Below, piece by piece: positions 8,510 through 17,827 of a stretch of 23,735 bases of DNA (within the stretch, counting starts at the first letter, position 1; every line of letters begins with the position of its first letter). This stretch comes from Hylemonella sp. UBA2468 (GTDB lineage: Bacteria > Pseudomonadota > Gammaproteobacteria > Burkholderiales > Burkholderiaceae_C), in NCBI GenBank assembly GCA_002342165.1, contig DDPM01000131.1, positions 1 through 23,735 of the forward strand. Reading direction: 5' to 3'. A program made the position numbers and the translations under genes. The notes under the pieces were generated by a model. It worked only from the letters and a program-made list of their open reading frames with translations, made no database searches and was not told the DNA's origin.

Positions 8510-10630
8510 ATGACTCACCCCCACCCCACACTAGACATGGCCAATGCCATCCGCGCATTGGCCATGGACGCCGTGCAGCAGGCCAATTCTGGCCACCCCG
8601 GCGCCCCCATGGGCATGGCCGAGATGGCGGTGGCCTTGTGGGGCCAGCACCTGCGCCACAACCCGGCCAACCCCTATTGGGCCAACCGGGACCGTTTTGT
8701 GCTCTCCAATGGCCACAGCTCAATGCTGCTCTACGCACTCCTGCACCTCACAGGGTATGACCTGCCGATGACCGAGCTGAAAAACTTCCGTCAGTTGCAC
8801 AGCAAAACCGCTGGTCACCCCGAAGCGGGCCTGACCCCCGGTGTAGAGACCACCACCGGCCCGTTGGGTCAGGGCCTGACCAACGCAGTGGGTTTTGCGT
8901 TGGCCGAAAAACTGCTGGCCGCCGAGTTCAACCGCGACGGGCATGCGCTGGTGGATCATCACACTTATGTGTTTTTGGGCGACGGCTGCCTGATGGAGGG
9001 CATCAGCCAGGAGGCAATTTCATTGGCTGGCGCTTGGAAGCTGGGCAAGCTGGTGGCGCTGTACGACGACAACGGCATTTCCATTGACGGCAAGGTCGCC
9101 CCATGGTTTGCTGACAACACCGCCTTGCGTTTTGTGGCCAGCGGGTGGAATGTGTTGGGCCCTGTCAATGGCCACGACATCGCGGCGGTGAGCGATGCCA
9201 TTGCCCGCGCCAAAGGGCAGGAAAAAGCGCAAGAGGGCGATGCCGCCGCCAAGCCCACCCTCATCATTTGCAGAACCCGTATCGGCCAGGGCAGCCCCAA
9301 TCGTTCCGGTACGGCCAAGGCGCACGGCGAGCCGCTGGGCGCGGAAGAAATTGTGCTCACCCGAGAGGCGCTGGACTGGAACTACCCGCCCTTTGTAATT
9401 CCCGATTCGGTGTACGAGGCCTGGAGCGCAGTGGCCCAAGGCACACAGGCTGAGGCCGAATGGAACACCTTGTTCGCGTCCTACCAGGCCGCCCACCCCG
9501 CCTTGGCTGCTGAGTTTTTGCGCCGCATGGCCGGCGCCTTGCCCAAGCACTTCGACCAGACCGTGGTCGATGCGGTGTTGGCGGCCCACCAGAAGGCAGA
9601 AACCGTGGCCAGCCGCAAGGCCAGCCAGATGGCGCTGACTGCGCTGACCGCTGCCCTGCCCGAGTTGCTGGGGGGCAGCGCGGACCTCACCGGATCCAAC
9701 CTCACCAACACCCCGTCCACCCCGAGCTTTCGCGTGAACGCGCAGGGCGAGGTGGTCAAGTACCCCCTGACCGAAGGCCTGAGCAGCCCCGACGACCGCA
9801 TCGGCCGCCACATCAACTACGGCGTACGCGAGTTCGGAATGGCCGCCATCATGAACGGTGTGGCCCTGCACGGTGGCTACATTCCCTACGGCGGCACCTT
9901 CCTGACCTTCAGCGACTACAGCCGCAACGCCATCCGCATGGCGGCCTTGATGAAGCAGCGCATAGTCCATGTGTTCACCCACGACTCGATCGGTTTGGGC
10001 GAAGACGGCCCGACCCACCAATCGGTGGAGCACGCCGCCAGCCTGCGCCTGATTCCCAACCTCGATGTATGGCGCCCTGCCGACACGGCGGAGACCGTGG
10101 TGGCCTGGGCCGTGGCCCTGCGCAACCAGCACAAGCCCACCGCCTTGCTGCTCAGCCGCCAGAACCTGCCCTACTCTCCCAAGTGTGCCTCGGCTCTGGC
10201 GCCAGACGCCTCGGGGCTGGATGCCATCAGCAAAGGCGCTTACGTGCTCTCTGAACCCGCAGACGTGGGGCTTAAGAAGAAGGCGCGGGCGGTCCTCATC
10301 GCCACTGGCTCGGAAGTGCAGTTGGCGCTGGCCGCCCAAAAGCTGCTGGCAGAACACAAGATTCCGGTGCGCGTGGTCTCCATGCCCAGCACCACCACCT
10401 TTGACCAACAAACCGTGGCCTATAAAAAACAAGTGCTTCCCGAAGGGCTGCCCCGCGTTGCGGTGGAAATGGGGGTGACCGACGGCTGGTGGAAGTACGG
10501 GTGTGCCGCTGTGGTGGGCATAGACACTTATGGCGAATCCGCCCCTGCTGGTGTGCTGTTCAAGCACTTCGGCTTCACGCCGGAGAACGTGGCCGACACC
10601 GTGCGCGTGGTCCTGCAAGGCCGCCAATAA
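8510..10630 (+). CDS. tkt: Transketolase
   Basis: A 706-residue thiamine-diphosphate enzyme that moves two-carbon ketol units in the pentose phosphate pathway. The diphosphate/magnesium motif runs from GDGCLMEG (157-164) to DDNG (186-189). Conserved histidines are His29 in SGHPGAP, His69 in SNGHSS and His103 in AGHPE. The catalytic glutamate is Glu441 in YGVREFGM, and the pyrimidine-domain stretch HDSIGLGEDGPTHQ is at 491-504. It is about 40 residues longer than E. coli TktA; extra residues appear near 236-249 (a charged loop) and 401-432. GGAG at 8499-8502 supports the ATG at 8510. gap follows 55 bases downstream, so the two probably form a sugar-phosphate operon. The gene is divergent from the murU-pepP unit across about 100 bases. 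Confidence 0.96.
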   Translation: MTHPHPTLDMANAIRALAMDAVQQANSGHPGAPMGMAEMAVALWGQHLRHNPANPYWANRDRFVLSNGHSSMLLYALLHLTGYDLPMTELKNFRQLHSKTAGHPEAGLTPGVETTTGPLGQGLTNAVGFALAEKLLAAEFNRDGHALVDHHTYVFLGDGCLMEGISQEAISLAGAWKLGKLVALYDDNGISIDGKVAPWFADNTALRFVASGWNVLGPVNGHDIAAVSDAIARAKGQEKAQEGDAAAKPTLIICRTRIGQGSPNRSGTAKAHGEPLGAEEIVLTREALDWNYPPFVIPDSVYEAWSAVAQGTQAEAEWNTLFASYQAAHPALAAEFLRRMAGALPKHFDQTVVDAVLAAHQKAETVASRKASQMALTALTAALPELLGGSADLTGSNLTNTPSTPSFRVNAQGEVVKYPLTEGLSSPDDRIGRHINYGVREFGMAAIMNGVALHGGYIPYGGTFLTFSDYSRNAIRMAALMKQRIVHVFTHDSIGLGEDGPTHQSVEHAASLRLIPNLDVWRPADTAETVVAWAVALRNQHKPTALLLSRQNLPYSPKCASALAPDASGLDAISKGAYVLSEPADVGLKKKARAVLIATGSEVQLALAAQKLLAEHKIPVRVVSMPSTTTFDQQTVAYKKQVLPEGLPRVAVEMGVTDGWWKYGCAAVVGIDTYGESAPAGVLFKHFGFTPENVADTVRVVLQGRQ

Positions 10631-10670
10631 ACCAAGTCTTGAACTTTAAATAGGCAACAGAAGTTTTTAA

Positions 10671-12078
<1,408 letters not shown>

Positions 12079-12107
12079 CACTGAAGCTTCATTTGAACCC
12101 GACGGAT

Positions 12108-12137
12108 TTGACCCGCCGGAGTTTGCAGATTTATCAA
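12108..12137 (+). promoter_or_regulatory. Candidate sigma-70 promoter for the CheA-like kinase gene
   Basis: TTGACC (12108-12113, five of six matches to the -35 consensus) and TATCAA (12132-12137, four of six to the -10) are separated by 18 bases. They lie about 100 bases upstream of the kinase start in the only sizeable gap of this area (12079-12237). The -10 match is modest, so this is a candidate only. Confidence 0.35.
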
Positions 12138-12181
12138 TTTTCACAATACTTGTGTTAAATGCTCCTTCTGTGGAGATGCCA

Positions 12182-12198
12182 CGCCCCTTTTCGGGGCG
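12182..12198 (+). other. GC-rich stem-loop between the YchJ-family gene and the kinase
   Basis: CGCCCC, loop TTTTC, GGGGCG forms a six-pair perfect stem; flanking CA/TG can extend it past a two-base bulge. It lies 40 bases before the kinase start. No T-run follows, so it is a weak candidate for an intrinsic terminator of the gap unit. If the promoter at 12108-12137 is used, it would be a leader hairpin of the kinase mRNA. Confidence 0.35.
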
Positions 12199-12237
12199 CG
12201 TGCTGGTCCAGGCACTAGGGTTAAACAAAGGTAACTG

Positions 12238-14706
12238 ATGAACATTCGAAAACTTCTGTCAATTCTGGCGAACATGAACATTCGTCAACGCATCATTTCT
12301 CTCATCGTCTTGGCGTTTGCCAGCTTGGCTGTCGTGGGCGGCGTGGCGGTGTTTCAAAGCCAGGGCTCGGCCACTGAAGTGAAAACCGTGACCGAGGGCG
12401 TGGTGCCCAGCGCCATCAAATCCATGGAGCTGATGAGCCAGCTCAAAGACGTGCAAATTGCCGTGATGAACATGGTGCAAGCCAAAGAGAAGACCGATGT
12501 CACGAACGCCTACAACACCTTGTCCACCCGCAAGGGGGATCTGCAACAAGCCTTGGAAAAGCAAATGTCCATGGCCGACTCGGACGCACAAAAGGGCTTG
12601 GTGTCCTTTGCTCAAGAGGCGCTGACCAATTACTTCTCGGCCGTGGACGACACCGCCAATTTTGCACGCGCGGGCCAACGCGAAATGGCAGAGGCCACCC
12701 TGTCGGCCACCGTGGACCAGTACTTGAGGGAGCTGGGCGGCAACATTGACACCTTGCAAATTGAAAAAACACGTTCCAAAGACCAAGCCATCAATACCGT
12801 TAACAACAACCTCAGCACCACCACGCTGACTTTGACGTTCATCACCGTTCTGGCCGTGGCGCTGTTGTCCGGTGCCGGTTTGGTGCTGTACCGCCAGATC
12901 ATTCACCCCATTGGCGACATGGAACAAAAAATGACCGAAATTGCGGTCAGCCAAGACTTTTCCCAACGTCTGGAAGTCAAGCGCCAGGATGAAATTGGCA
13001 AATCCATCATGGCTTTTAACGTGATGGTTGAAAAAATTGAAGAGTCTTCTGAGCTGGTGCGCCAAAAAACCGCCGACATCCACGCCATGTTGGCGAACAT
13101 TCCCCAGGGCATCTTGACGCTGGTAAGGGGTGCGCGCATCCACCACGAGTACTCCGATTACTTGGAAACCCTGCTCGAAACCGACCAGATTGCCGGCCGT
13201 GAGCTGACTGAAGTGGTGTTTTCCAACACGACCCTGGGCTCAGACCTGATGAGCCAGCTCGACGCCACCGTGGCTGCTTGCATTGGCGAAGACCTTATGA
13301 ACTTTGAATTCAACGAGCACCTCTTGCCCCGCGAAATCGACAAAACCATGTCCGACGGCCGTGTGAAAATTTTGGAGCTGTCGTGGTCGCCCATCACGGA
13401 CGAGCACAACATCTGTCAGCGCCTGATGCTGTGCGTGCGTGACGTGACCGAAATGCGTGCTCTGGCCAAAGCCGCTGAAGCGCAAAAACGCGAGCTGGCG
13501 CAAATTGGCGAAATTTTGGCCGTACCGGCCGACAAGTTCAGCCAGTTCATCATCAGCGCCCTGAATTTTGTAGAAGAAAACCAGCAGTTGCTGGAAAAAT
13601 GCGGACAAGAGCCGGCAGCCCCGTTGCGCGCCGAAATCATTGGCCTGCTGTTTCGCAACATGCACACCATCAAGGGCAATGCCCGCACTTACGGCTTGAT
13701 GGGCCTGACCAATGTGGTGCATGAGTGTGAACAAACTTATGACGACCTGCGCCAAGCGCCTGACATGGCCTGGCCCAACGAGCGCCTCAATCATGAGCTG
13801 AACTTGGTGTGCGAAGCCGTCAACAGCTACGCCCAAATCAGCGAGAACAAGCTGGGTCGCAAATCGGCCGGCCGCAAAGGCCCGATCGATGCCAACATGT
13901 CGATCAACCGCGAAGAAATCAACCGCGCCCTGTCGTTCTTGAAAGCCAACCACGGTCAAGACCCGAAGGCCATGGCTCAAGCCATTGACAACGCCTGCGC
14001 CACGCTGGCCATGATTGGCACCGAGCCCGTGAACGAAGTGGTCAATAGCGTGATTGAGTCTTTGCCCTCATTGGCCAAAGAGTTGGGCAAAGAAGCCCCC
14101 GTGTGCGTGGTGTACGACCAGGACATTCGCGTGCACAACCACCTGTGCGACACCCTGCGCAATGTGTTCATGCACCTCTACCGCAACGCCCTGGACCATG
14201 GCATTGAAAGCACCGCACTTCGCACCGAGCGCAACAAGTCGGCCGCGGGCCGCATAGAGCTGGCCGCCTCATTGGACGAGCAACATCTGGAGTTGATTTT
14301 GAGTGACGACGGTGCTGGCCTTAACCTGGACGCCATTGCCCAAAAGGCACTGGAAAAAGGCCTGATCAAAACTGCCAACGAGTTGCCCGCGCAACAGCTG
14401 GCGCAATTGATTTTTGCCTCAGGCTTCTCCACCGCCGCCGCGGTCACTTCTGTGTCTGGCCGTGGCGTGGGTATGGACGCTGTCAAGGGCTTTATACAGG
14501 CCGAAGGTGGCCGAATTGAGCTGCTGCTGGCCGACCGTACAGAGCCCCATGGCGGTACAGCGTTTAAAACCGTCATCCGCTTGCCTGCCCAGTATGCTTT
14601 GCGCATGAAAGCACCGGCTCAAGCAGCTGGTCAAACCTCTGGTGGGTTGGCCTCACAATCCCATCAAGGCTCAAGCCAAGACGCCACATCGGGCGCCACC
14701 ACTTAA
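12238..14706 (+). CDS. Membrane-anchored CheA-like hybrid kinase (4HB sensor-HAMP-PAS-HPt-ATPase)
   Basis: An 822-residue protein with a chemoreceptor-like front and a CheA-like back. A first membrane segment lies at about 18-40, a helical periplasmic sensor of the four-helix-bundle type at about 41-194 and a second membrane segment at about 195-218. A HAMP linker follows at about 219-272, then a PAS-like region at about 283-405. An HPt domain carries the phospho-acceptor candidate His476 in FRNMHTIKGNART. A CheA-type ATPase domain has an N-box HLYRNALDHGIE (646-657), SDDGAGL (689-695), FASGFSTA (726-733) and SGRGVGM (740-746). The protein ends without the CheW-like domain of true CheA, and no clear P2 or dimerisation domain is seen. 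ATP-dependent phosphorylation of His476 in response to a periplasmic signal is inferred. No response regulator, cheW or other chemotaxis gene is adjacent. The start has only a weak AAAGG; a second ATG 36 bases on repeats the same codons. Confidence 0.85.
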   Translation: MNIRKLLSILANMNIRQRIISLIVLAFASLAVVGGVAVFQSQGSATEVKTVTEGVVPSAIKSMELMSQLKDVQIAVMNMVQAKEKTDVTNAYNTLSTRKGDLQQALEKQMSMADSDAQKGLVSFAQEALTNYFSAVDDTANFARAGQREMAEATLSATVDQYLRELGGNIDTLQIEKTRSKDQAINTVNNNLSTTTLTLTFITVLAVALLSGAGLVLYRQIIHPIGDMEQKMTEIAVSQDFSQRLEVKRQDEIGKSIMAFNVMVEKIEESSELVRQKTADIHAMLANIPQGILTLVRGARIHHEYSDYLETLLETDQIAGRELTEVVFSNTTLGSDLMSQLDATVAACIGEDLMNFEFNEHLLPREIDKTMSDGRVKILELSWSPITDEHNICQRLMLCVRDVTEMRALAKAAEAQKRELAQIGEILAVPADKFSQFIISALNFVEENQQLLEKCGQEPAAPLRAEIIGLLFRNMHTIKGNARTYGLMGLTNVVHECEQTYDDLRQAPDMAWPNERLNHELNLVCEAVNSYAQISENKLGRKSAGRKGPIDANMSINREEINRALSFLKANHGQDPKAMAQAIDNACATLAMIGTEPVNEVVNSVIESLPSLAKELGKEAPVCVVYDQDIRVHNHLCDTLRNVFMHLYRNALDHGIESTALRTERNKSAAGRIELAASLDEQHLELILSDDGAGLNLDAIAQKALEKGLIKTANELPAQQLAQLIFASGFSTAAAVTSVSGRGVGMDAVKGFIQAEGGRIELLLADRTEPHGGTAFKTVIRLPAQYALRMKAPAQAAGQTSGGLASQSHQGSSQDATSGATT

Positions 14707-14720
14707 GCTTCAAAAAGCTT
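14705..14720. terminator. Weak candidate terminator between convergent genes
   Basis: The 27-base gap between the kinase stop and the topB stop holds AAGCTT-CAAA-AAGCTT (six pairs, four-base loop), directly followed by a partly self-complementary CTCCAGGAGCTC. There is no strong T-run on either side, so termination efficiency is doubtful. Confidence 0.25.
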
Positions 14721-14733
14721 CTCCAGGAGCTCT

Positions 14734-17727
14734 TTAAGCCAAGTGCTTGCCCAGCAAGCCCGCCAGCTCAAACATATTGATTTGGGGCTTGCCAAATACC
14801 TGCAGCAGGGCGCTATCGGCATTGATGGCGCGCTTATCGGCGGCGTCTTGTAGGCCTTTGGCCTTGATGTACTCCCACATTTTTTTGATGGCCTCTGGCC
14901 TGCTTACGGGCGCGCTTCCAATAACCCCAGCCAAAGCCGCGCTGGGCTGCTTGCCCGCAGCCGTGCTGGTTTTGCGCGGTGCTTTAGAGGCAGCTTTCTT
15001 GGCTGCGGGTTTGACTGCTTTTTTGGCCGCGGTCTTGGCCGCAGTCTTTCCAATGGCTTGAGCCACGGTCTTGCTGGCAGCGGTCAAGGCCTCGGTCCCG
15101 GCCGATTTTCCTGCTGACTTAGCGGAAGCTTTGCGTGCAGGGTATTTGGACGGCTCAAACTCAAAGCTCACTTTGCCTGCGTCTTTGTCCCAGACCAGAA
15201 ACGCTTTAAAAGGTCGACGGGTGCGCATGGACACAAATTTGTCCAGCAAATCGGTTTTACCTGTGGTGAGCAATTTGCTTATTTGATCGGGCTCTACCGT
15301 CTGTTGCAAGATGACCTTGCCGCTCTTAAAGTCACAGCTGGGTGTGGCTTGTTTCGCCGTGGGCACAGACTTTTGGCACACATAGTTTTTGCCCAGCTCA
15401 AACACTGCCGAGGCGCATTTGGGACATGGCCCCAAGTTTGTACTTGCAGAAAAGTCCATGATTTCGCCGCTCTCGGCGTCGGCCAAGGGGTCGCCAAAGT
15501 CGAATTCCAGCTTCCAGTTGCGTTCTTCCTCGCTGAACTTGAGGGCAATTTCGGCAGTAAAGGGCCAGCCAGCCTTGGAGCGAAAACCCTCCAGCGGCCC
15601 CACTTTTTTGTCGTGCAAAAAGGCCTCCACTTCAGGCAGCTCAAAAGCACGCCCTGCCGGTGTTTTGGTGAATGAAAAGCTGCAACCGGCCTCAGCCAAG
15701 TGGTCTTTGCCAATGCAGGCATAGCGCCGGTAGTTTTCTTTCACAACGCCACCGCAATTGGGGCATGGGTTACCCAAGGTGGCGTAGTCTCCTGGAATGG
15801 TGTCGCGGTCGTACTCTTTGGCTTTGCGCACCATACGCTCGGTCATGTCGGCAATTTCCAGCATGAAGGCCTCGCGCGAGAGTTGCCCGCGCTCCATCAG
15901 GGCCAGCTTGTGCTCCCACTCGCCGGTCAGTTCGGGACGAGAAAGCTCTTCGACCCCCAAGCCGCGCAGCAAGGTCATGAGCTGAAAAGCTTTAGCAGTG
16001 GGAATCAGCTCGCGACCTTCGCGCAGCATGTACTTTTCGGCCAACAAGCCTTCAATGATGCTCGAGCGCGTGGCAGGCGTGCCCAGCCCCTTGTCTTGCA
16101 TGGCTTCGCGCAGTTCCTCGTCCTCAATGGCTTTGCCCGCACCCTCCATGGCGCCCAGCAAGGTAGCCTCGGAGTAACGTGCTGGGGGGCGGGTTTTAAG
16201 GGCCTTGGGCTCCACAGTTTGGTTGAGCACGGTTTCTCCGGCCTGAACCGCCACAAGCGTTTTTCCCGAGTCTTCGCCCACGGGCACCTCAACGTCGGCA
16301 TCCTTGCCGTAAATGGCCAGCCATCCCGGCTTGACCAGGACCTTGCCCTCACTTTTGAAGGCGTGGGATGCCGCGGGTGTTTGCACCGTGGTGATGCGGG
16401 TGGTGACTTGGTATTCCGCACTCGGAAAAAACACCGACATAAAGCGGCGCACCACCAAGGTGTAGAGCTTGTGTTCGGCTTCGCTCAAGCCGCTGGGGGC
16501 CTGCAGCGTGGGGATGATGGCAAAGTGGTCGCTGACCTTGGAGTTGTCAAAAATACGCTTGCTGGGCTTGATGTAGCCTTGGTTTAGCGCGGTTAGGGCG
16601 TGTGGCGCCAAGTGGTTCATGCCCGAATCGGCCAGCATTTCAAAGGTTTGCTTGACCACCGGCACGTAGTCCTCGGGCAAATGGCGCGAGTCGGTTCGAG
16701 GGTAGGTCAGGGCTTTGTGCTTTTCGTAGAGGCTCTGCGCCAAAGACAGCGTGGTTTTGGCCGAATAACCAAACTTGCCGTTGGCTTCGCGCTGCAAGCT
16801 GGTCAGGTCAAACAAAGCGGGAGAGGCTTGGGTAGTGGGCTTGCTTTCTTCGCTCACCGAGCCAGGTTGGCCTTGCACCGCCAGGGCAATGGCTTGAGCC
16901 TCGGCCGCGCTCCAGAGGCGGTCGGCACGCAATTCGGCATCGGGGTGGCCGTCTGGGCCCAGGGGCTGGGCCGATTTTTTCCAAGCCGGGTTAAGCCATT
17001 TGCCGGCGTAGTTGCCCACAGTAGCCGCAAATGTGGCGTGCACTTCCCAATAGTCGCGGCTGATGAATTTGCGAATTTTTTCTTCGCGCTCCACCACCAC
17101 CGCCAAAGTGGGGGTTTGCACGCGGCCCACTGTGGTCAGAAAAAACCCGCCATCGCGCGAATTGAAGGCCGTCATGGCACGCGTGCCGTTGATGCCTACC
17201 AACCAGTCGGCCTCGCTGCGGCTGCGGGCGGCGTCGGCCAGCGGTTTCATCTGGTCGTCACTGCGCAAGTGGTCAAACCCATCGCGTATGGCTTGGGGCG
17301 TCATGCTTTGCAGCCACAGACGGCTGACAGGCTTGCCCAGCGGCTTGGAGCCACCGGCATATTGCTCAATCAGACGAAAAATCAGCTCTCCTTCGCGGCC
17401 TGCGTCACAGGCATTGATCAATGCATTCACATCTTTGCGTTTGGCCAGCTTGACCACCGCGTTCAGGCGGGTTTTGGTTTTGTCCACCGGCTTCAAATCA
17501 AAGCGCGGCGGAATCACGGGCAAATGGGCAAAGCTCCATTTGCCGCGTTTGACGTCATATTCCTCGGGTGCCTGAATCTCCACCAAATGGCCTACCGCGC
17601 TGGAAACCAGATAGGCGTCGTTCTCAAAAAACTCGTCGTGCTTTTCAAATTTGCCCGCCACCGGCGTGAGTGCACGCACGATGTCTTGCGCCACGGAAGG
17701 CTTTTCGGCTATGACCAATGTTTTCAT
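14734..17727 (-). CDS. topB: DNA topoisomerase III with C-terminal SWIB domain
   Basis: A 997-residue type IA topoisomerase that passes DNA strands through a transient single-strand break. The start is the ATG at 17725-17727, giving the standard N-terminus MKTLVIAEKPSVAQDI with an AAGGA upstream. The frame remains open a further 23 codons into a GC-repeat but that is not TopB-like. The Toprim domain has Glu8 and DAGREGE (108-114). The catalytic tyrosine is Tyr342 in LTYPRTDSR. Two four-cysteine zinc-finger-like modules follow (Cys655/658/671/682 and Cys768/771/784/798). After them come a Lys/Ala-rich, histone-H1-like linker (about 864-927) and a SWIB/MDM2-type domain (about 928-997, with MWEYIKAKGLQD and FGKPQINMFEL). 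E. coli TopB is about 650 residues, so about 340 are extra. SWIB domains are known from chromatin remodelling factors and chlamydial topoisomerase I. Confidence 0.93.
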   Translation of the reverse strand: MKTLVIAEKPSVAQDIVRALTPVAGKFEKHDEFFENDAYLVSSAVGHLVEIQAPEEYDVKRGKWSFAHLPVIPPRFDLKPVDKTKTRLNAVVKLAKRKDVNALINACDAGREGELIFRLIEQYAGGSKPLGKPVSRLWLQSMTPQAIRDGFDHLRSDDQMKPLADAARSRSEADWLVGINGTRAMTAFNSRDGGFFLTTVGRVQTPTLAVVVEREEKIRKFISRDYWEVHATFAATVGNYAGKWLNPAWKKSAQPLGPDGHPDAELRADRLWSAAEAQAIALAVQGQPGSVSEESKPTTQASPALFDLTSLQREANGKFGYSAKTTLSLAQSLYEKHKALTYPRTDSRHLPEDYVPVVKQTFEMLADSGMNHLAPHALTALNQGYIKPSKRIFDNSKVSDHFAIIPTLQAPSGLSEAEHKLYTLVVRRFMSVFFPSAEYQVTTRITTVQTPAASHAFKSEGKVLVKPGWLAIYGKDADVEVPVGEDSGKTLVAVQAGETVLNQTVEPKALKTRPPARYSEATLLGAMEGAGKAIEDEELREAMQDKGLGTPATRSSIIEGLLAEKYMLREGRELIPTAKAFQLMTLLRGLGVEELSRPELTGEWEHKLALMERGQLSREAFMLEIADMTERMVRKAKEYDRDTIPGDYATLGNPCPNCGGVVKENYRRYACIGKDHLAEAGCSFSFTKTPAGRAFELPEVEAFLHDKKVGPLEGFRSKAGWPFTAEIALKFSEEERNWKLEFDFGDPLADAESGEIMDFSASTNLGPCPKCASAVFELGKNYVCQKSVPTAKQATPSCDFKSGKVILQQTVEPDQISKLLTTGKTDLLDKFVSMRTRRPFKAFLVWDKDAGKVSFEFEPSKYPARKASAKSAGKSAGTEALTAASKTVAQAIGKTAAKTAAKKAVKPAAKKAASKAPRKTSTAAGKQPSAALAGVIGSAPVSRPEAIKKMWEYIKAKGLQDAADKRAINADSALLQVFGKPQINMFELAGLLGKHLA

Positions 17728-17749
17728 CTGACTACAATCCTTGTCATCT

Positions 17750-17796
17750 CGCGCGTACGCGCACGCACACGCACGCACACATGTGCACGCGCGCAC
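17750..17796. repeat. 47-base perfectly alternating pyrimidine/purine tract (potential Z-DNA)
   Basis: Every base from 17750 to 17796 alternates pyrimidine and purine, mostly CG and CA/TG steps with two TA/AT steps. It includes a direct repeat of GCACGCACAC (17761-17770 and 17771-17780) and short palindromes such as GTGCAC. Such tracts are the classic Z-DNA-forming sequences and flip under negative supercoiling. It sits in the about 100-base gap between the divergent topB and SET-domain genes, so it lies in the leader or promoter zone of both. Confidence 0.85.
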
Positions 17797-17827
17797 CTAC
17801 GAATTCACATTAACAAATTTTTTTGAC

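Noticed and set aside
9020..10627. 535-codon open frame antisense to transketolase
   Set aside because: It mirrors a strongly supported transketolase gene, is rich in His/Gly/Val/Gln as expected of an antisense shadow in GC-rich DNA, and shows no recognisable domain.
12259..13146. 295-codon antisense frame opposite the CheA-like kinase
   Set aside because: His/Gln/Val/Gly-rich shadow of a well-supported gene; no motifs or start signals.
17728..17796. 23-codon N-terminal extension of TopB through the alternating repeat
   Set aside because: The extension is a translation of the CA/CG repeat (Arg/Ala/Cys/Thr), and the internal ATG gives the canonical MKTLVIAEKPS start with an AAGGA upstream.
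16600..17826. 408-codon open frame antisense to topB, plus 295 codons at 15700-16587
   Set aside because: Both lie opposite conserved topoisomerase coding sequence and have shadow-like composition with no domain features.
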